Positions 24,484 to 32,339 of a stretch of DNA of 64,000 nt are shown here, piece by piece. The DNA comes from an uncultured Clostridia bacterium. GTDB lineage: Bacteria; Bacillota; Clostridia; Oscillospirales; Ruminococcaceae. The notes beneath the pieces were generated by a model. That model saw only the letters and a program-made list of their open reading frames with translations, was not told the origin of the DNA and did no database searches. The DNA lies in NCBI GenBank assembly GCA_947383835.1, contig CANDEV010000007.1, positions 91,226-155,225 of the forward strand. The letters run 5' to 3'. The position numbers and the translations under genes were made by a program. Each line of letters starts with the position of its first letter. Positions within the stretch are counted from its first letter, which is position 1.

Positions 24484-25029
24484 ATGTCAAGAATAGGCAA
24501 AAAGCCCATTACTGTTCCTGCGGGCGTTGATGTTAAGATCGACGGCTCTACCGTTACGGTAAAGGGACCTAAGGGCACACTTTCAAACACTTTCAACAGC
24601 GATATGATCATAAAGTCCGAGGGCAGCGAGATCATTGTTGACCGTCCCTCCGAGGATAAGGTCCACAAGTCTCTCCACGGTCTTACAAGAACTCTTATCA
24701 ACAACATGGTTGAGGGCGTTACAAACGGATACTCCAAATCTCTCGACATCGAGGGTGTTGGTTACCGTGCAGCTAAGCAGGGCAAGAACCTTGTGATGAA
24801 CCTCGGTTATTCGCATCAGGTAATAGTACCTGAGATCGAGGGTATCACTATCGACGTTCCCGCTCCCAACAAGATCGTTATAAACGGTATTGACAAGCAG
24901 AAGGTCGGTCAGTTCGCCGCAGAGGTAAGAGAGAAGAGACCTCCCGAGCCTTATAAGGGCAAGGGTATCCGCTACACAGGCGAAAGGATCATCCGTAAGG
25001 AAGGTAAGGCAGGTAAGGGTAAGAAGTAA
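24484..25029 (+). CDS. rplF: 50S ribosomal protein L6
   Basis: 181 residues: 'MSRIGKKPITVPAGVDV' and the C-terminal signature 'RPPEPYKGKGIRYTGE'. Near the sarcin-ricin loop. Followed by a 111-base gap. Confidence 0.98.
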   Translation: MSRIGKKPITVPAGVDVKIDGSTVTVKGPKGTLSNTFNSDMIIKSEGSEIIVDRPSEDKVHKSLHGLTRTLINNMVEGVTNGYSKSLDIEGVGYRAAKQGKNLVMNLGYSHQVIVPEIEGITIDVPAPNKIVINGIDKQKVGQFAAEVREKRPPEPYKGKGIRYTGERIIRKEGKAGKGKK

Positions 25030-25069
25030 TCCCGGCTTGTATATTAGTTATCCTAACATTAGAGAATGG

Positions 25070-25124
25070 GACAGCTTGGCGGCGTGGATACTGTCCTGCC
25101 CCGAACTACTATTCTCCGTACAAA
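25070..25124 (+). other. Hairpin in the rplF-rplR gap
   Basis: GGGACAG and CTGTCCTG... arms with flanking AGAAT/ATTCT can form an extended imperfect hairpin. No T-run follows, so it is not a terminator. Possibly an RNase processing site or a degraded repeat. Confidence 0.35.
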
Positions 25125-25140
25125 AAGGAGTTGAAATTAA

Positions 25141-25500
25141 ATGGTAAAGCAGATCAACAGAAAAGCTGCAAGAGCTAAGAGACAGCTCAGAGTCCGTTCA
25201 AAGATCAGCGGTACAGCCGCTTGCCCAAGACTTAACGTTTTCCGCAGCGCAAAGCACATCTACGCTCAGATCATTGATGATGAGGCAGGCGTAACACTTT
25301 GCTCCGCTTCCTCCCTTGAAAAGGGATTTGACGTTAACGGCGGCAATAAGGAGGGCGCTTTCAAGGTAGGAGAGGCTATCGCTTCAAAGGCTGCCGAGAA
25401 GGGCATCAAGGACGTTGTATTCGACCGTGCAGGCTATCTCTACCACGGCAGAGTAGCAGAGCTTGCAGAGGGCGCAAGAAAAGGCGGCTTAAACTTCTAA
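25141..25500 (+). CDS. rplR: 50S ribosomal protein L18
   Basis: 119 residues: basic N terminus 'KAARAKRQLRVRSKISG' and 'DRAGYLYHGRVAELAEGAR'. Delivers 5S rRNA with L5. Its stop codon directly abuts R3 copy b. Confidence 0.98.
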   Translation: MVKQINRKAARAKRQLRVRSKISGTAACPRLNVFRSAKHIYAQIIDDEAGVTLCSASSLEKGFDVNGGNKEGAFKVGEAIASKAAEKGIKDVVFDRAGYLYHGRVAELAEGARKGGLNF

Positions 25501-25590
25501 GCGGGCGGGGAACGCCCCGCGGCGAGAAACGCTTATAGGGGAAGTTACATTAATACGGGTTTATCAAGCCGCTTGCAATGTAAAAGAACC
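25501..25590 (+). repeat. R3 repeat copy b (rplR-rpsE gap)
   Basis: GCGGGGaacGCCCCGC hairpin, constant box GAGAAACGCTTATAGGGG, stem TTACATT/AATGTAA enclosing CGGGTTTATCAAGCC, and AGAACC. It begins on the base after the rplR stop. Same orientation as copy a. Confidence 0.85.
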
Positions 25591-25719
25591 TAATTATTAA
25601 AAACCAGCCGCAAGGTCAGCGGCAGGAAAAGAAGCAGGAGTTTACAAATTCTTGAGTCTTACCTCTTTTCGCTGTATCCTACACAGGCTGACAAAGTAAC
25701 TCTAAAAGGAGGAATAATT

Positions 25720-26226
25720 TTGGCAAACGCTAAGATAGACGCTTCTACAATGGAGCTTTCCGAAAAAGTCGTTGCTATCAACAGAGTTTCCAAAACCGTT
25801 AAGGGCGGACGTATTTTTAAATTCGCTGCTCTGGTGGTTGTTGGCGACGGCAACGGCACAGTAGGCTTCGGTATGGGTAAATCGGGAGAAGTTCCCGACG
25901 CTATCCGCAAGGGTATCGAAGACGCTAAGAAAAATTTGATCAAGGTTTCCCTGAAGGGAACAACTATACCTCACGAGATCATCGGCGCATTCGGCGCAGG
26001 CAGAGTTCTTATGAAGCCCGCCGCTCCCGGTACCGGTGTTATCGCAGGCGGTCCCGTTCGTGCCGTTATCGAAATGGCAGGAATCAAGGACATCAGAACA
26101 AAGTCTCTGCGTTCCAACAACGCCTGCAACGTGGTAAGAGCTACCATAAACGGTCTTGCTCAGTGCCGCAGCGCTAAGGAAGTTGCTGAGATCAGAGGCA
26201 AGTCGATAAAAGAAATTCTGGGTTAA
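25720..26226 (+). CDS. rpsE: 30S ribosomal protein S5 (TTG start)
   Basis: 168 residues, with 'ALVVVGDGNGTVGFGMGKSG' and 'GTGVIAGGPVRAVIEMAGI'. Starts with TTG at 25720 behind a strong AAAGGAGG; there is no in-frame ATG nearby that preserves the N terminus. A 219-base gap with R3 copy b precedes it. Confidence 0.97.
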   Translation: MANAKIDASTMELSEKVVAINRVSKTVKGGRIFKFAALVVVGDGNGTVGFGMGKSGEVPDAIRKGIEDAKKNLIKVSLKGTTIPHEIIGAFGAGRVLMKPAAPGTGVIAGGPVRAVIEMAGIKDIRTKSLRSNNACNVVRATINGLAQCRSAKEVAEIRGKSIKEILG

Positions 26227-26241
26227 GGAGGACTGAGGATC

Positions 26242-26418
26242 ATGGCAAAAAAAATCAAGCTTGTCAGAAGCCTTAACAGCGTTAAGAAAGCTCAGTATGC
26301 TACGGCGATCTCTCTCGGACTCCGCAAGATCGGCGACATTACCGAGCAGCCCGACAACGACGCTACAAAGGGCAAGATAAATAAGATCGCACACCTCGTA
26401 GAGGTTACAGAAGCATAA
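26242..26418 (+). CDS. rpmD: 50S ribosomal protein L30
   Basis: A short 58-residue gene. Reads 'MAKKIKLVRSLNSVKKAQYA', then 'LGLRKIGDITEQPDN' and 'KINKIAHLVEV', the L30 pattern. ATG 26242 follows AAGGAGG; stop TAA 26416-26418. Position between rpsE and rplO is canonical. Confidence 0.97.
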   Translation: MAKKIKLVRSLNSVKKAQYATAISLGLRKIGDITEQPDNDATKGKINKIAHLVEVTEA

Positions 26419-26440
26419 GCCGAAAGGAGGCGCAAAAGCT

Positions 26441-26881
26441 ATGAAAATTCATGAATTATCCCCTGCAGAGGGTTCCACAAGGGACGTTAAGAGGATCGGC
26501 AGAGGTCACGGCTCAGGCAACGGCAAAACTGCCGGCAAGGGTCACAAGGGTCAGAATGCACGTTCAGGCGGCGGCGTAAGACCGGGCTTTGAGGGCGGTC
26601 AGATGCCTCTTGCAAGACGTATCCCTAAGAGAGGCTTCAACAATGTTTTTGCTGCGAAGCCCGAGGTCATCAACGTTTCAGACCTTGCTAAGTTCAAGGA
26701 GGGCACTGTTGTTGATACAGAGCTGCTGAAGGCGGCGGGTATCGTCAAGAAAACAGGCAACGGCGTTAAGGTTCTCGGAAAGGGCGAGCTTAACGTTAAT
26801 CTTACAGTAAAGGCTGCTGCTTTCTCGGCTTCAGCTAAAGAGAAAATTGAGAAGGCAGGCGGAAAGGCTGAGGTGATGTAA
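26441..26881 (+). CDS. rplO: 50S ribosomal protein L15
   Basis: 146 residues with the Gly-rich N-terminal arm 'GRGHGSGNGKTAGKGHKGQN' and 'GGQMPLARRIPKRGF'. The stop TAA (26879-26881) lies one base before the secY start, so the two are coupled. Confidence 0.98.
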   Translation: MKIHELSPAEGSTRDVKRIGRGHGSGNGKTAGKGHKGQNARSGGGVRPGFEGGQMPLARRIPKRGFNNVFAAKPEVINVSDLAKFKEGTVVDTELLKAAGIVKKTGNGVKVLGKGELNVNLTVKAAAFSASAKEKIEKAGGKAEVM

Positions 26882-26882
26882 T

Positions 26883-28184
26883 GTGTTTTCAACCTTCAGA
26901 AACGCTTGGAAGGTTCCGGAATTAAGAAAGAAAATTCTTTACACATTACTGATAATACTTGTATTCAGAATCGGCTGTCACGTTCCGGTGCCGTTTATGG
27001 ATCCGGACGCGGTGAGCAGTATGTTTGCGGAGGGTAATTTCCTCAGCTACATGAACTTGCTCAGCGGCGGCGCTCTCTCGCAGGGCACGCTGTTCGCGCT
27101 GTCGATACAGCCGTATATCAATGCGTCGATCATCGTTCAGCTTCTTACCTACGCGCTCCCGCCGCTGGAAAACCTCCAAAAAGAGGGAGAGTCGGGAAGA
27201 AAGAAGCTTCAGAAGATCACGAGCTTTGTTGCACTGGCGATATCGCTGGTCATGTCTTATGCGTATTTTGTTACGCTGAGAAGTCAGCACGCGCTGACCT
27301 ATAACAGCGGCTTCGCCGGAGTATTCACGGGAATTGTTATCGTCCTCGCATTTACGGCGGGATCGAGCATTGTCGTGTGGCTGGGCAACAGAGTCAACGA
27401 AAACGGTATCGGAAACGGTATTTCCATGATACTCTTCGCGGGTATCGTTTCAAGAGGACCGAGCGCGATACTGAAAATGTTCGAGCTTGTAAAATCCGAA
27501 AAGAAATATATTTTCGTTGTACCGGTAGTGATCATAGTATTCGTGGTTATGATCGGATTTATCGTATTCATGAACGAATCCGAAAGACGTATTCCCATTC
27601 AGTATGCAAAACGCGTTGTGGGCAGAAAGCAGTACGGCGGTCAGAGCACTCACATTCCTATCAAAATAGCAATGAGCGGTGTAATGCCTATCATCTTCGC
27701 TATGGCGATAATGTCGCTCCCCTCCACGCTTTCAATGTTCATCAAGCCCGCAGCAGTTCCGGAAACCTTTTGGCAGAAATTTTATGTAGGTTTCCTTAAT
27801 TTCTTCAGCTATACCAGTCCGTGGTATGCAGTTCTTTATTTCCTGCTGATTATTGCATTCAACTATTTTTATGTTTCTATGCAGTACAATCCGATAGAGA
27901 TCGCAAACGGTCTCCGTCAGAATAACGGCGGTATCCCGGGTATCCGTCCCGGTAAGCCCACCAGCGATTTCATCAAGAGAGTTCTCGGCAAGATAACCCT
28001 TGTGGGAGCATTCTTCCTTGGCGTTATCGCGATATTCCCTATTCTTACCAACCTTGCTTTCCCGCAGCTGGGCATTGCAATGGGCGGTACGTCTATACTC
28101 ATTATTGTAAGCGTTGTTCTTGAAACTGTCAGAACGCTGGAATCCCAAATGATGATGAGACATCATAAAGGCTTTTTGGAATAG
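26883..28184 (+). CDS. secY: Protein translocase channel subunit SecY (GTG start)
   Basis: 433 residues, ten hydrophobic segments: main channel of the Sec translocon that exports the many lipoproteins encoded here. Plug and pore region 'LSGGALSQGTLFALSIQPYI' and the cytoplasmic loops 'ANGLRQNNGGIPGIRPGKPT' are typical. Starts at GTG 26883, reading 'MFSTFRNAWKVPELRKKIL'; the overlapping ATG at 26881 is out of frame. The stop is followed directly by two tandem R3 copies. Confidence 0.97.
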   Translation: MFSTFRNAWKVPELRKKILYTLLIILVFRIGCHVPVPFMDPDAVSSMFAEGNFLSYMNLLSGGALSQGTLFALSIQPYINASIIVQLLTYALPPLENLQKEGESGRKKLQKITSFVALAISLVMSYAYFVTLRSQHALTYNSGFAGVFTGIVIVLAFTAGSSIVVWLGNRVNENGIGNGISMILFAGIVSRGPSAILKMFELVKSEKKYIFVVPVVIIVFVVMIGFIVFMNESERRIPIQYAKRVVGRKQYGGQSTHIPIKIAMSGVMPIIFAMAIMSLPSTLSMFIKPAAVPETFWQKFYVGFLNFFSYTSPWYAVLYFLLIIAFNYFYVSMQYNPIEIANGLRQNNGGIPGIRPGKPTSDFIKRVLGKITLVGAFFLGVIAIFPILTNLAFPQLGIAMGGTSILIIVSVVLETVRTLESQMMMRHHKGFLE

Positions 28185-28266
28185 CGGGGAAGCCCCCGCG
28201 GGCAGAAATGCTTATAGGGGAAGGCACATTAATAGGAGTTGTCAAGCCACTGTCAATGTTGCTGAG
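28184..28266 (+). repeat. R3 repeat copy c (secY-adk gap)
   Basis: GCGGGGAAGCCCCCGC hairpin, box GCAGAAATGCTTATAGGGG, then CACATTAATAGGAGTTGTCAAGCC and CAATGTTG. It overlaps the last base of secY. Confidence 0.83.
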
Positions 28267-28278
28267 CCGTAAGCTAAT

Positions 28279-28363
28279 GTGGGGAAGCCCTCGTAGGCAG
28301 AAATGTTTATAGGGGAAGTTACGTTTATTGCAGTTTATCAAGCCGTTTTAAATGTACAGAACC
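28279..28363 (+). repeat. R3 repeat copy d (secY-adk gap, tandem with c)
   Basis: Diverged hairpin GTGGGGAAGCCCTCGT, box GCAGAAATGTTTATAGGGG, then TTACGTTTATTGCAGTTTATCAAGCC and AAATGTACAGAACC. Same orientation, 12 bases after copy c. Confidence 0.8.
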
Positions 28364-28447
28364 AATTAATAAAAAGTTGGGAAGTATGGGGCGAAAGCTT
28401 CTTGTCTCTTGCTTCTTGCTTCTAATTTTCTAAAAGGAGGATAAATT

Positions 28448-29080
28448 ATGAACTTGATTTTATTGGGCGCTCCCGGAGCAGGTAAAGGTACTCAGGCAGA
28501 GGTCATCAGCGAAAAGCTTGGAATACCCCAGATCTCTACGGGAAACATTCTTCGCGAGGCTGTTAAAAACGGCACGGAGATGGGCGTAAAGGCTAAGAGC
28601 TTTATGGAAAGCGGCGCGCTTGTTCCCGACGAGGTGGTTATCGGTATCCTTAAGGACCGTATCGCCGAGGACGACTGCAAAAACGGTTATATCCTTGACG
28701 GTTTTCCCAGAACTGTTCCCCAGGCAGAGGCTTTGGAGAATATGGGCGTGAACATCGACAAGGTGGTTTCCATTGAAGTTCCCGACGAGACTATTCAAGG
28801 CAGACTTTCAGGCAGAAGAGTATGCGAGAAGTGCGGCGCGTCCTATCACGTTGAGTTCAATCCTCCCAAGACAGAGGGCGTTTGCGACAAGTGCGGCGGC
28901 GCTGCCGTTCAGCGTAAGGACGACGCTCCCGAGACAGTTATCGAAAGACTTCGCACATACCATGAGCAGACTGCTCCTCTTGCGGACTTCTACGACAAGA
29001 AGGGCAAGCTGACAAGAGTTCAGGGTCAGGAGGAAGTAAAGGAAACTTCCAAAAAGGTTTTGGAAGCTATCGGCGCTTGA
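28448..29080 (+). CDS. adk: Adenylate kinase, zinc-lid type
   Basis: Catalyses ATP + AMP = 2 ADP. 210 residues. P-loop 'LGAPGAGKGTQ' at residues 5-15. The lid carries four cysteines ('CEKCGASYHV' and 'CDKCGG'), the zinc form frequent in Gram-positive bacteria. Start behind AAAGGAGG. Usual place between secY and map. Confidence 0.98.
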   Translation: MNLILLGAPGAGKGTQAEVISEKLGIPQISTGNILREAVKNGTEMGVKAKSFMESGALVPDEVVIGILKDRIAEDDCKNGYILDGFPRTVPQAEALENMGVNIDKVVSIEVPDETIQGRLSGRRVCEKCGASYHVEFNPPKTEGVCDKCGGAAVQRKDDAPETVIERLRTYHEQTAPLADFYDKKGKLTRVQGQEEVKETSKKVLEAIGA

Positions 29081-29104
29081 TTCCTACAGGAAAAGTGTGA
29101 AAAA

Positions 29105-29860
29105 ATGATCAGTGTAAAATCAAAAACAGAGCTGGAGAAAATGCGTAAGATCGGTACTGTGACCGCAAACGCGCTCCACTTCGGCGGACAGTCCATAAAG
29201 GACGGAATGACGACCTTTGAGCTTGACAAAATAATCCACGATTATATCGTACAGCACGGCGCGCGGGCTTGTCTTGTGGGATACGGCGGTTTTCCCGCTT
29301 CCTGCTGCATAAGCATAAACGACCAGCTTATTCACGGTATTCCCTCAAAAAAGGTAAGAATTAAAGAGGGTGATATCGTAAGCGTGGACGTGAGCGCAGA
29401 AATGGACGGCTTTCACGGGGACACTGCGTATACCTTTGCCTGCGGGAAAATTTCCAAGGAGGCAGAGCAGCTTCTTAAGGTTACCAACGAAAGTCTTTAC
29501 AAGGGCATTGAACAGGCTGTCCCCGGAAACAGGATAGGCGATATCGGTCACGCTGTCGCTGAATACTGCGAGGGGTACGGTTACAGCGTATGCAAAAAAT
29601 ATATCGGTCACGGTATCGGGCGAAAGCTCCATGAAGACCCTGAGGTGCCGAATTTCGGCAAGGCGGGTCACGGTCCGAGACTGGTGGCGGGAATGACTAT
29701 TTGTATTGAGCCGATGATAAACGCTGTGGGCGAGGACGTAAGAGTTCTCAAGGACGGCTGGACGGTGGTTACAAAGTCGGGTTCGCTTGCCGCTCATTTC
29801 GAGCATACGGTGGCGATCACGCCCGACGGTCCCGTGATCATGACAAAGCCTACGCTGTAA
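29105..29860 (+). CDS. map: Methionine aminopeptidase, type I
   Basis: Removes the initiator Met from nascent proteins. 251 residues, no zinc-finger or linker extension, so the short type Ia form. Metal ligands are all in view: 'SVDVSAEMDGFHGDTAYTF' (two Asp), 'YIGHGIGRKLHEDPE' (His), 'TICIEPMI' and 'HFEHTVAIT' (Glu residues). Confidence 0.98.
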   Translation: MISVKSKTELEKMRKIGTVTANALHFGGQSIKDGMTTFELDKIIHDYIVQHGARACLVGYGGFPASCCISINDQLIHGIPSKKVRIKEGDIVSVDVSAEMDGFHGDTAYTFACGKISKEAEQLLKVTNESLYKGIEQAVPGNRIGDIGHAVAEYCEGYGYSVCKKYIGHGIGRKLHEDPEVPNFGKAGHGPRLVAGMTICIEPMINAVGEDVRVLKDGWTVVTKSGSLAAHFEHTVAITPDGPVIMTKPTL

Positions 29861-29964
29861 TGCATGGCAGCGGCACAGAAATATGCAGCCCATGGGAGCA
29901 TTTTATTCTTGCCGAAAATGTATGCCAATAAGGGAAAAGGTTCAGCCTTTAGGAGGGAAAAGCT

Positions 29965-30228
29965 GTGGAAGCAACACCCGGAATGATCGTCAGGTCTAAG
30001 GCGGGACATGATAAAGGACGGTTTATGGTTATAACGGCGGCAGAAGGTGATTTTGCTTTTCTGGCGGACGGCAAGGAGAGGAAGCTTTCCAAGCCGAAAA
30101 AGAAGCGGTTAAAGCATTTGAGCGTTACGAAAACCGTTATAGCTTTGGACGATCTTACAGACAAGGGGCTGAGAAGCTGTCTCCGCGAATTTGCGGAAAA
30201 GGGCAGTCCCGAAACCGAAAATTCCTAA
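29965..30228 (+). CDS. KOW-domain RNA-binding protein (L14e-like), GTG start
   Basis: An 87-residue basic protein. The KOW core is 'PGMIVRSKAGHDKGRFMVI', followed by a Lys-rich segment 'GKERKLSKPKKKRLKHL'. Small proteins of this type sit between map and infA in many clostridia and resemble archaeal/eukaryal L14e; their role is unknown but presumably ribosomal. Start GTG 29965 is fixed by AGGAGG at 29951-29956. Confidence 0.9.
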   Translation: MEATPGMIVRSKAGHDKGRFMVITAAEGDFAFLADGKERKLSKPKKKRLKHLSVTKTVIALDDLTDKGLRSCLREFAEKGSPETENS

Positions 30229-30243
30229 CGAGGAGGCATTTGC

Positions 30244-30462
30244 TTGTCTAAGGAAGATGTTATTGAGATTGAGGGTACAGTCATAGAGGCTCTGCCGAAT
30301 GCAATGTTCCAAGTGGAGCTTGCCAACGGACATAAAATTCTTGCTCACGTTTCCGGAAAGCTCCGAATGAACTATATAAGGATAGTTCCGGGGGATAAGG
30401 TCACGGTAGAGATGTCGCCTTACGACCTCTCAAAGGGCAGGATCACCTGGAGAGCCAAATAA
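30244..30462 (+). CDS. infA: Translation initiation factor IF-1 (TTG start)
   Basis: 72 residues, exact family length, when begun at TTG 30244 ('MSKEDVIEIEGTVIEALPNA'). OB-fold signature 'GHKILAHVSGKLRMNYIRIV' and 'PGDKVTVEMSPYDLSKGRI' are present. GAGGAGG precedes the start. Confidence 0.97.
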   Translation: MSKEDVIEIEGTVIEALPNAMFQVELANGHKILAHVSGKLRMNYIRIVPGDKVTVEMSPYDLSKGRITWRAK

Positions 30463-30502
30463 ATTTATTCTTGCACGAGAATTCGGAAAGGTGGTAATTA
30501 TA

Positions 30503-30616
30503 ATGAAAGTAAGACCTTCAGTTAAGCCAATGTGTGAAAAGTGCAAAATTATCAAAAGAAAAGGCAAGGTTATGGTTATCTGCGAAAACCCCAAGCATAA
30601 ACAGCGTCAGGGGTAG
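30503..30616 (+). CDS. rpmJ: 50S ribosomal protein L36, zinc-binding form
   Basis: 37 residues: 'MKVRPSVKPMCEKCKIIKRK' then 'GKVMVICENPKHKQRQG'. The zinc ligands are C-x2-C and C-x4-H. ATG 30503 follows AAAGGTGG. The stop codon TAG lies inside the first hairpin of R3 copy e, so the repeat overlaps the gene end. Confidence 0.96.
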   Translation: MKVRPSVKPMCEKCKIIKRKGKVMVICENPKHKQRQG

Positions 30617-30695
30617 GCAGTGCCTACAGCCGGAAATGCTTATAGGGGAAGTTACGTTTATAGGGGAATATCAAGCCTCTATAAATGAAATGACC
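30611..30695 (+). repeat. R3 repeat copy e (overlaps the end of rpmJ)
   Basis: First hairpin GTAGGCAgTGCCTAC differs in sequence but keeps the stem. Then the box GGAAATGCTTATAGGGG and a second stem TTTATAGGGG/CCTCTATAAA around AATATCAAG. Compared with copy a, both arms of the second stem have changed together, which suggests selection on RNA pairing. Confidence 0.8.
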
Positions 30696-30706
30696 CGCTG
30701 CAAAAA

Positions 30707-30750
30707 GGCGGGGAAGCCCCCGTGGGCAGAAAGGCTTATATGGGTCTGCG
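30707..30750 (+). repeat. R3 partial copy f
   Basis: Hairpin GGCGGGGAAGCCCCCGT and box GCAGAAAGGCTTATATGGG, without the second stem. It is in tandem with copy e, before rpsM. Confidence 0.7.
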
Positions 30751-30887
30751 AAGCAAACAGGCTACTAAGCAGCCTAGACTTCTAACCTCTCTTGTGAACA
30801 ATTAACGGTTCACAGAGAAGCAACCCAAAGCACAGATGATCAAACAAATAAGTACAAAGTAAAATCTAATACGGAGGTGTATTGTTA

Positions 30888-31256
30888 ATGGCACGTATTG
30901 CCGGCGTTGACCTTCCAAAAAATAAGAGAGTCGAGATCGGTCTCACTTATATCTACGGAATAGGTCGCAAATCAGCGGACGTAATCCTCGCAAATACAGG
31001 CGTAAACCCCGACACAAGGGTAAAGGATCTGACAGAGGACGACGTTGCTAAGCTTCGTGAATATATTGACCATAACTTTATGGTGGAGGGCGATCTGAGA
31101 AGAAACGTTGCTCTGAATATAAAGAGACTGGTTGAGATCGGCTGCTACAGAGGAGTCCGTCACAGAAAGGGTCTCCCCGTAAGAGGTCAGAGAACCAAGA
31201 CAAACGCAAGAACACGCAAGGGTCCCGTAAAGACAATTGCTAACAAGAAGAAGTAA
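30888..31256 (+). CDS. rpsM: 30S ribosomal protein S13
   Basis: 122 residues from ATG 30888 ('MARIAGVDLPKNKRVEIGL'); a TTG six bases upstream is in frame but less likely. C-terminal 'GQRTKTNARTRKGP' is diagnostic. Preceded by a 271-base repeat-filled gap after rpmJ. Confidence 0.98.
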   Translation: MARIAGVDLPKNKRVEIGLTYIYGIGRKSADVILANTGVNPDTRVKDLTEDDVAKLREYIDHNFMVEGDLRRNVALNIKRLVEIGCYRGVRHRKGLPVRGQRTKTNARTRKGPVKTIANKKK

Positions 31257-31271
31257 GGAGGGAAATGAACA

Positions 31272-31673
31272 ATGGCTCAGGTAAAGGGTAAAAAGACGGT
31301 CGTAAGACGCCGCCGTGAACGTAAAAACATTGAAAATGGAGCTGTTCATATCCAGTCCACTTTCAACAATACTATCGTAACTATCACTGATACGCAGGGC
31401 AACGCTATTTCGTGGGCTTCAGCAGGCGGTCTCGGTTTCAGAGGCTCAAAGAAATCCACTCCGTTTGCCGCACAGTCCGCTGCAGAAACAGCCGCAAGAG
31501 CTGCTATGGAGCACGGTCTCAAAACCGTTGAGGTTTATGTTAAGGGACCCGGCGCAGGACGCGAGGCTGCGATAAGAGCGCTTCAGACTGTAGGTCTGGA
31601 AGTTAAGCTCATCAAGGATGTTACTCCTATTCCGCACAACGGATGCCGTCCTCCCAAGAGAAGACGCGTCTAA
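31272..31673 (+). CDS. rpsK: 30S ribosomal protein S11
   Basis: 133 residues: 'NTIVTITDTQGNAISWASAG' and C-terminal 'TPIPHNGCRPPKRRRV'. Part of the platform near the E site. Confidence 0.98.
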   Translation: MAQVKGKKTVVRRRRERKNIENGAVHIQSTFNNTIVTITDTQGNAISWASAGGLGFRGSKKSTPFAAQSAAETAARAAMEHGLKTVEVYVKGPGAGREAAIRALQTVGLEVKLIKDVTPIPHNGCRPPKRRRV

Positions 31674-31694
31674 TTTACAGGAGGTGTAATTGTA

Positions 31695-32291
31695 ATGGCT
31701 TTAAATAAAGAACCTATCCTTAAAAGATGCAGATACCTGGGTATCAGTCCTATGGTAATGGGCATTTCTAAGGAGTCCAACAGAAACCCCGGCGCAAACA
31801 ACAGAAAAAAGGTGTCGGAATACGGTATGCAGCTTAAGGAAAAGCAGAAGCTGAAGTTTATCTACGGCGTGCTTGAAAAGCCTTTCGCTCACTATTTCGA
31901 GATCGCGGAGAAAATGGATGGCAAGACAGGTGATAACCTTATCACTATCCTCGAATCCAGACTTGACAATGTTGTTTACAGAATGGGTCTTTCCCTTACA
32001 AGACGTGAGGCAAGACAGCTTGTTACACACAGGCATTTTACCGTAAACGGCAAGCGTATCAACATTCCGTCCTACAGGATCAAGCCGGGCGACGTTATCG
32101 CTCTTTACGAGGGCAGCAGAAGCAGCGCTAAGTTCAAGGACGTTGTTGAGCAGACTGCAAGCAGAACAGTTCCTCTTTGGCTGGAGTCCGACAAGGCTAA
32201 CTTTGCGGCTAAGGTCGTTCGTATGCCTAATACCGAGGATCTCGATTACGAGACACAGACTCACCTTATTGTCGAGCTGTACTCCAAGTAA
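31695..32291 (+). CDS. rpsD: 30S ribosomal protein S4 (zinc-free form)
   Basis: 198 residues. S4 domain 'RRLDNVVYRMGLSLTRREAR'-like ('SRLDNVVYRMGLSLTRREA') and 'VTHRHFTVNGKRINIPSYR'. Only one Cys ('CRYLGIS') remains in the N-terminal region, so this is the C-minus form. In Firmicutes S4 often autoregulates from a separate locus; here it sits inside the alpha operon. Confidence 0.97.
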   Translation: MALNKEPILKRCRYLGISPMVMGISKESNRNPGANNRKKVSEYGMQLKEKQKLKFIYGVLEKPFAHYFEIAEKMDGKTGDNLITILESRLDNVVYRMGLSLTRREARQLVTHRHFTVNGKRINIPSYRIKPGDVIALYEGSRSSAKFKDVVEQTASRTVPLWLESDKANFAAKVVRMPNTEDLDYETQTHLIVELYSK

Positions 32292-32339
32292 TAATGAGCT
32301 TAATACGTTATCCGCAATACGAAACAGGAGGGTTTTATT

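Noticed and set aside
18588..30750. R3 copies as a CRISPR array or as tandem riboswitches
   Set aside because: Copies are kilobases apart with genes between, spacers are not of equal size, and no adjacent expression platform with a T-run was seen.
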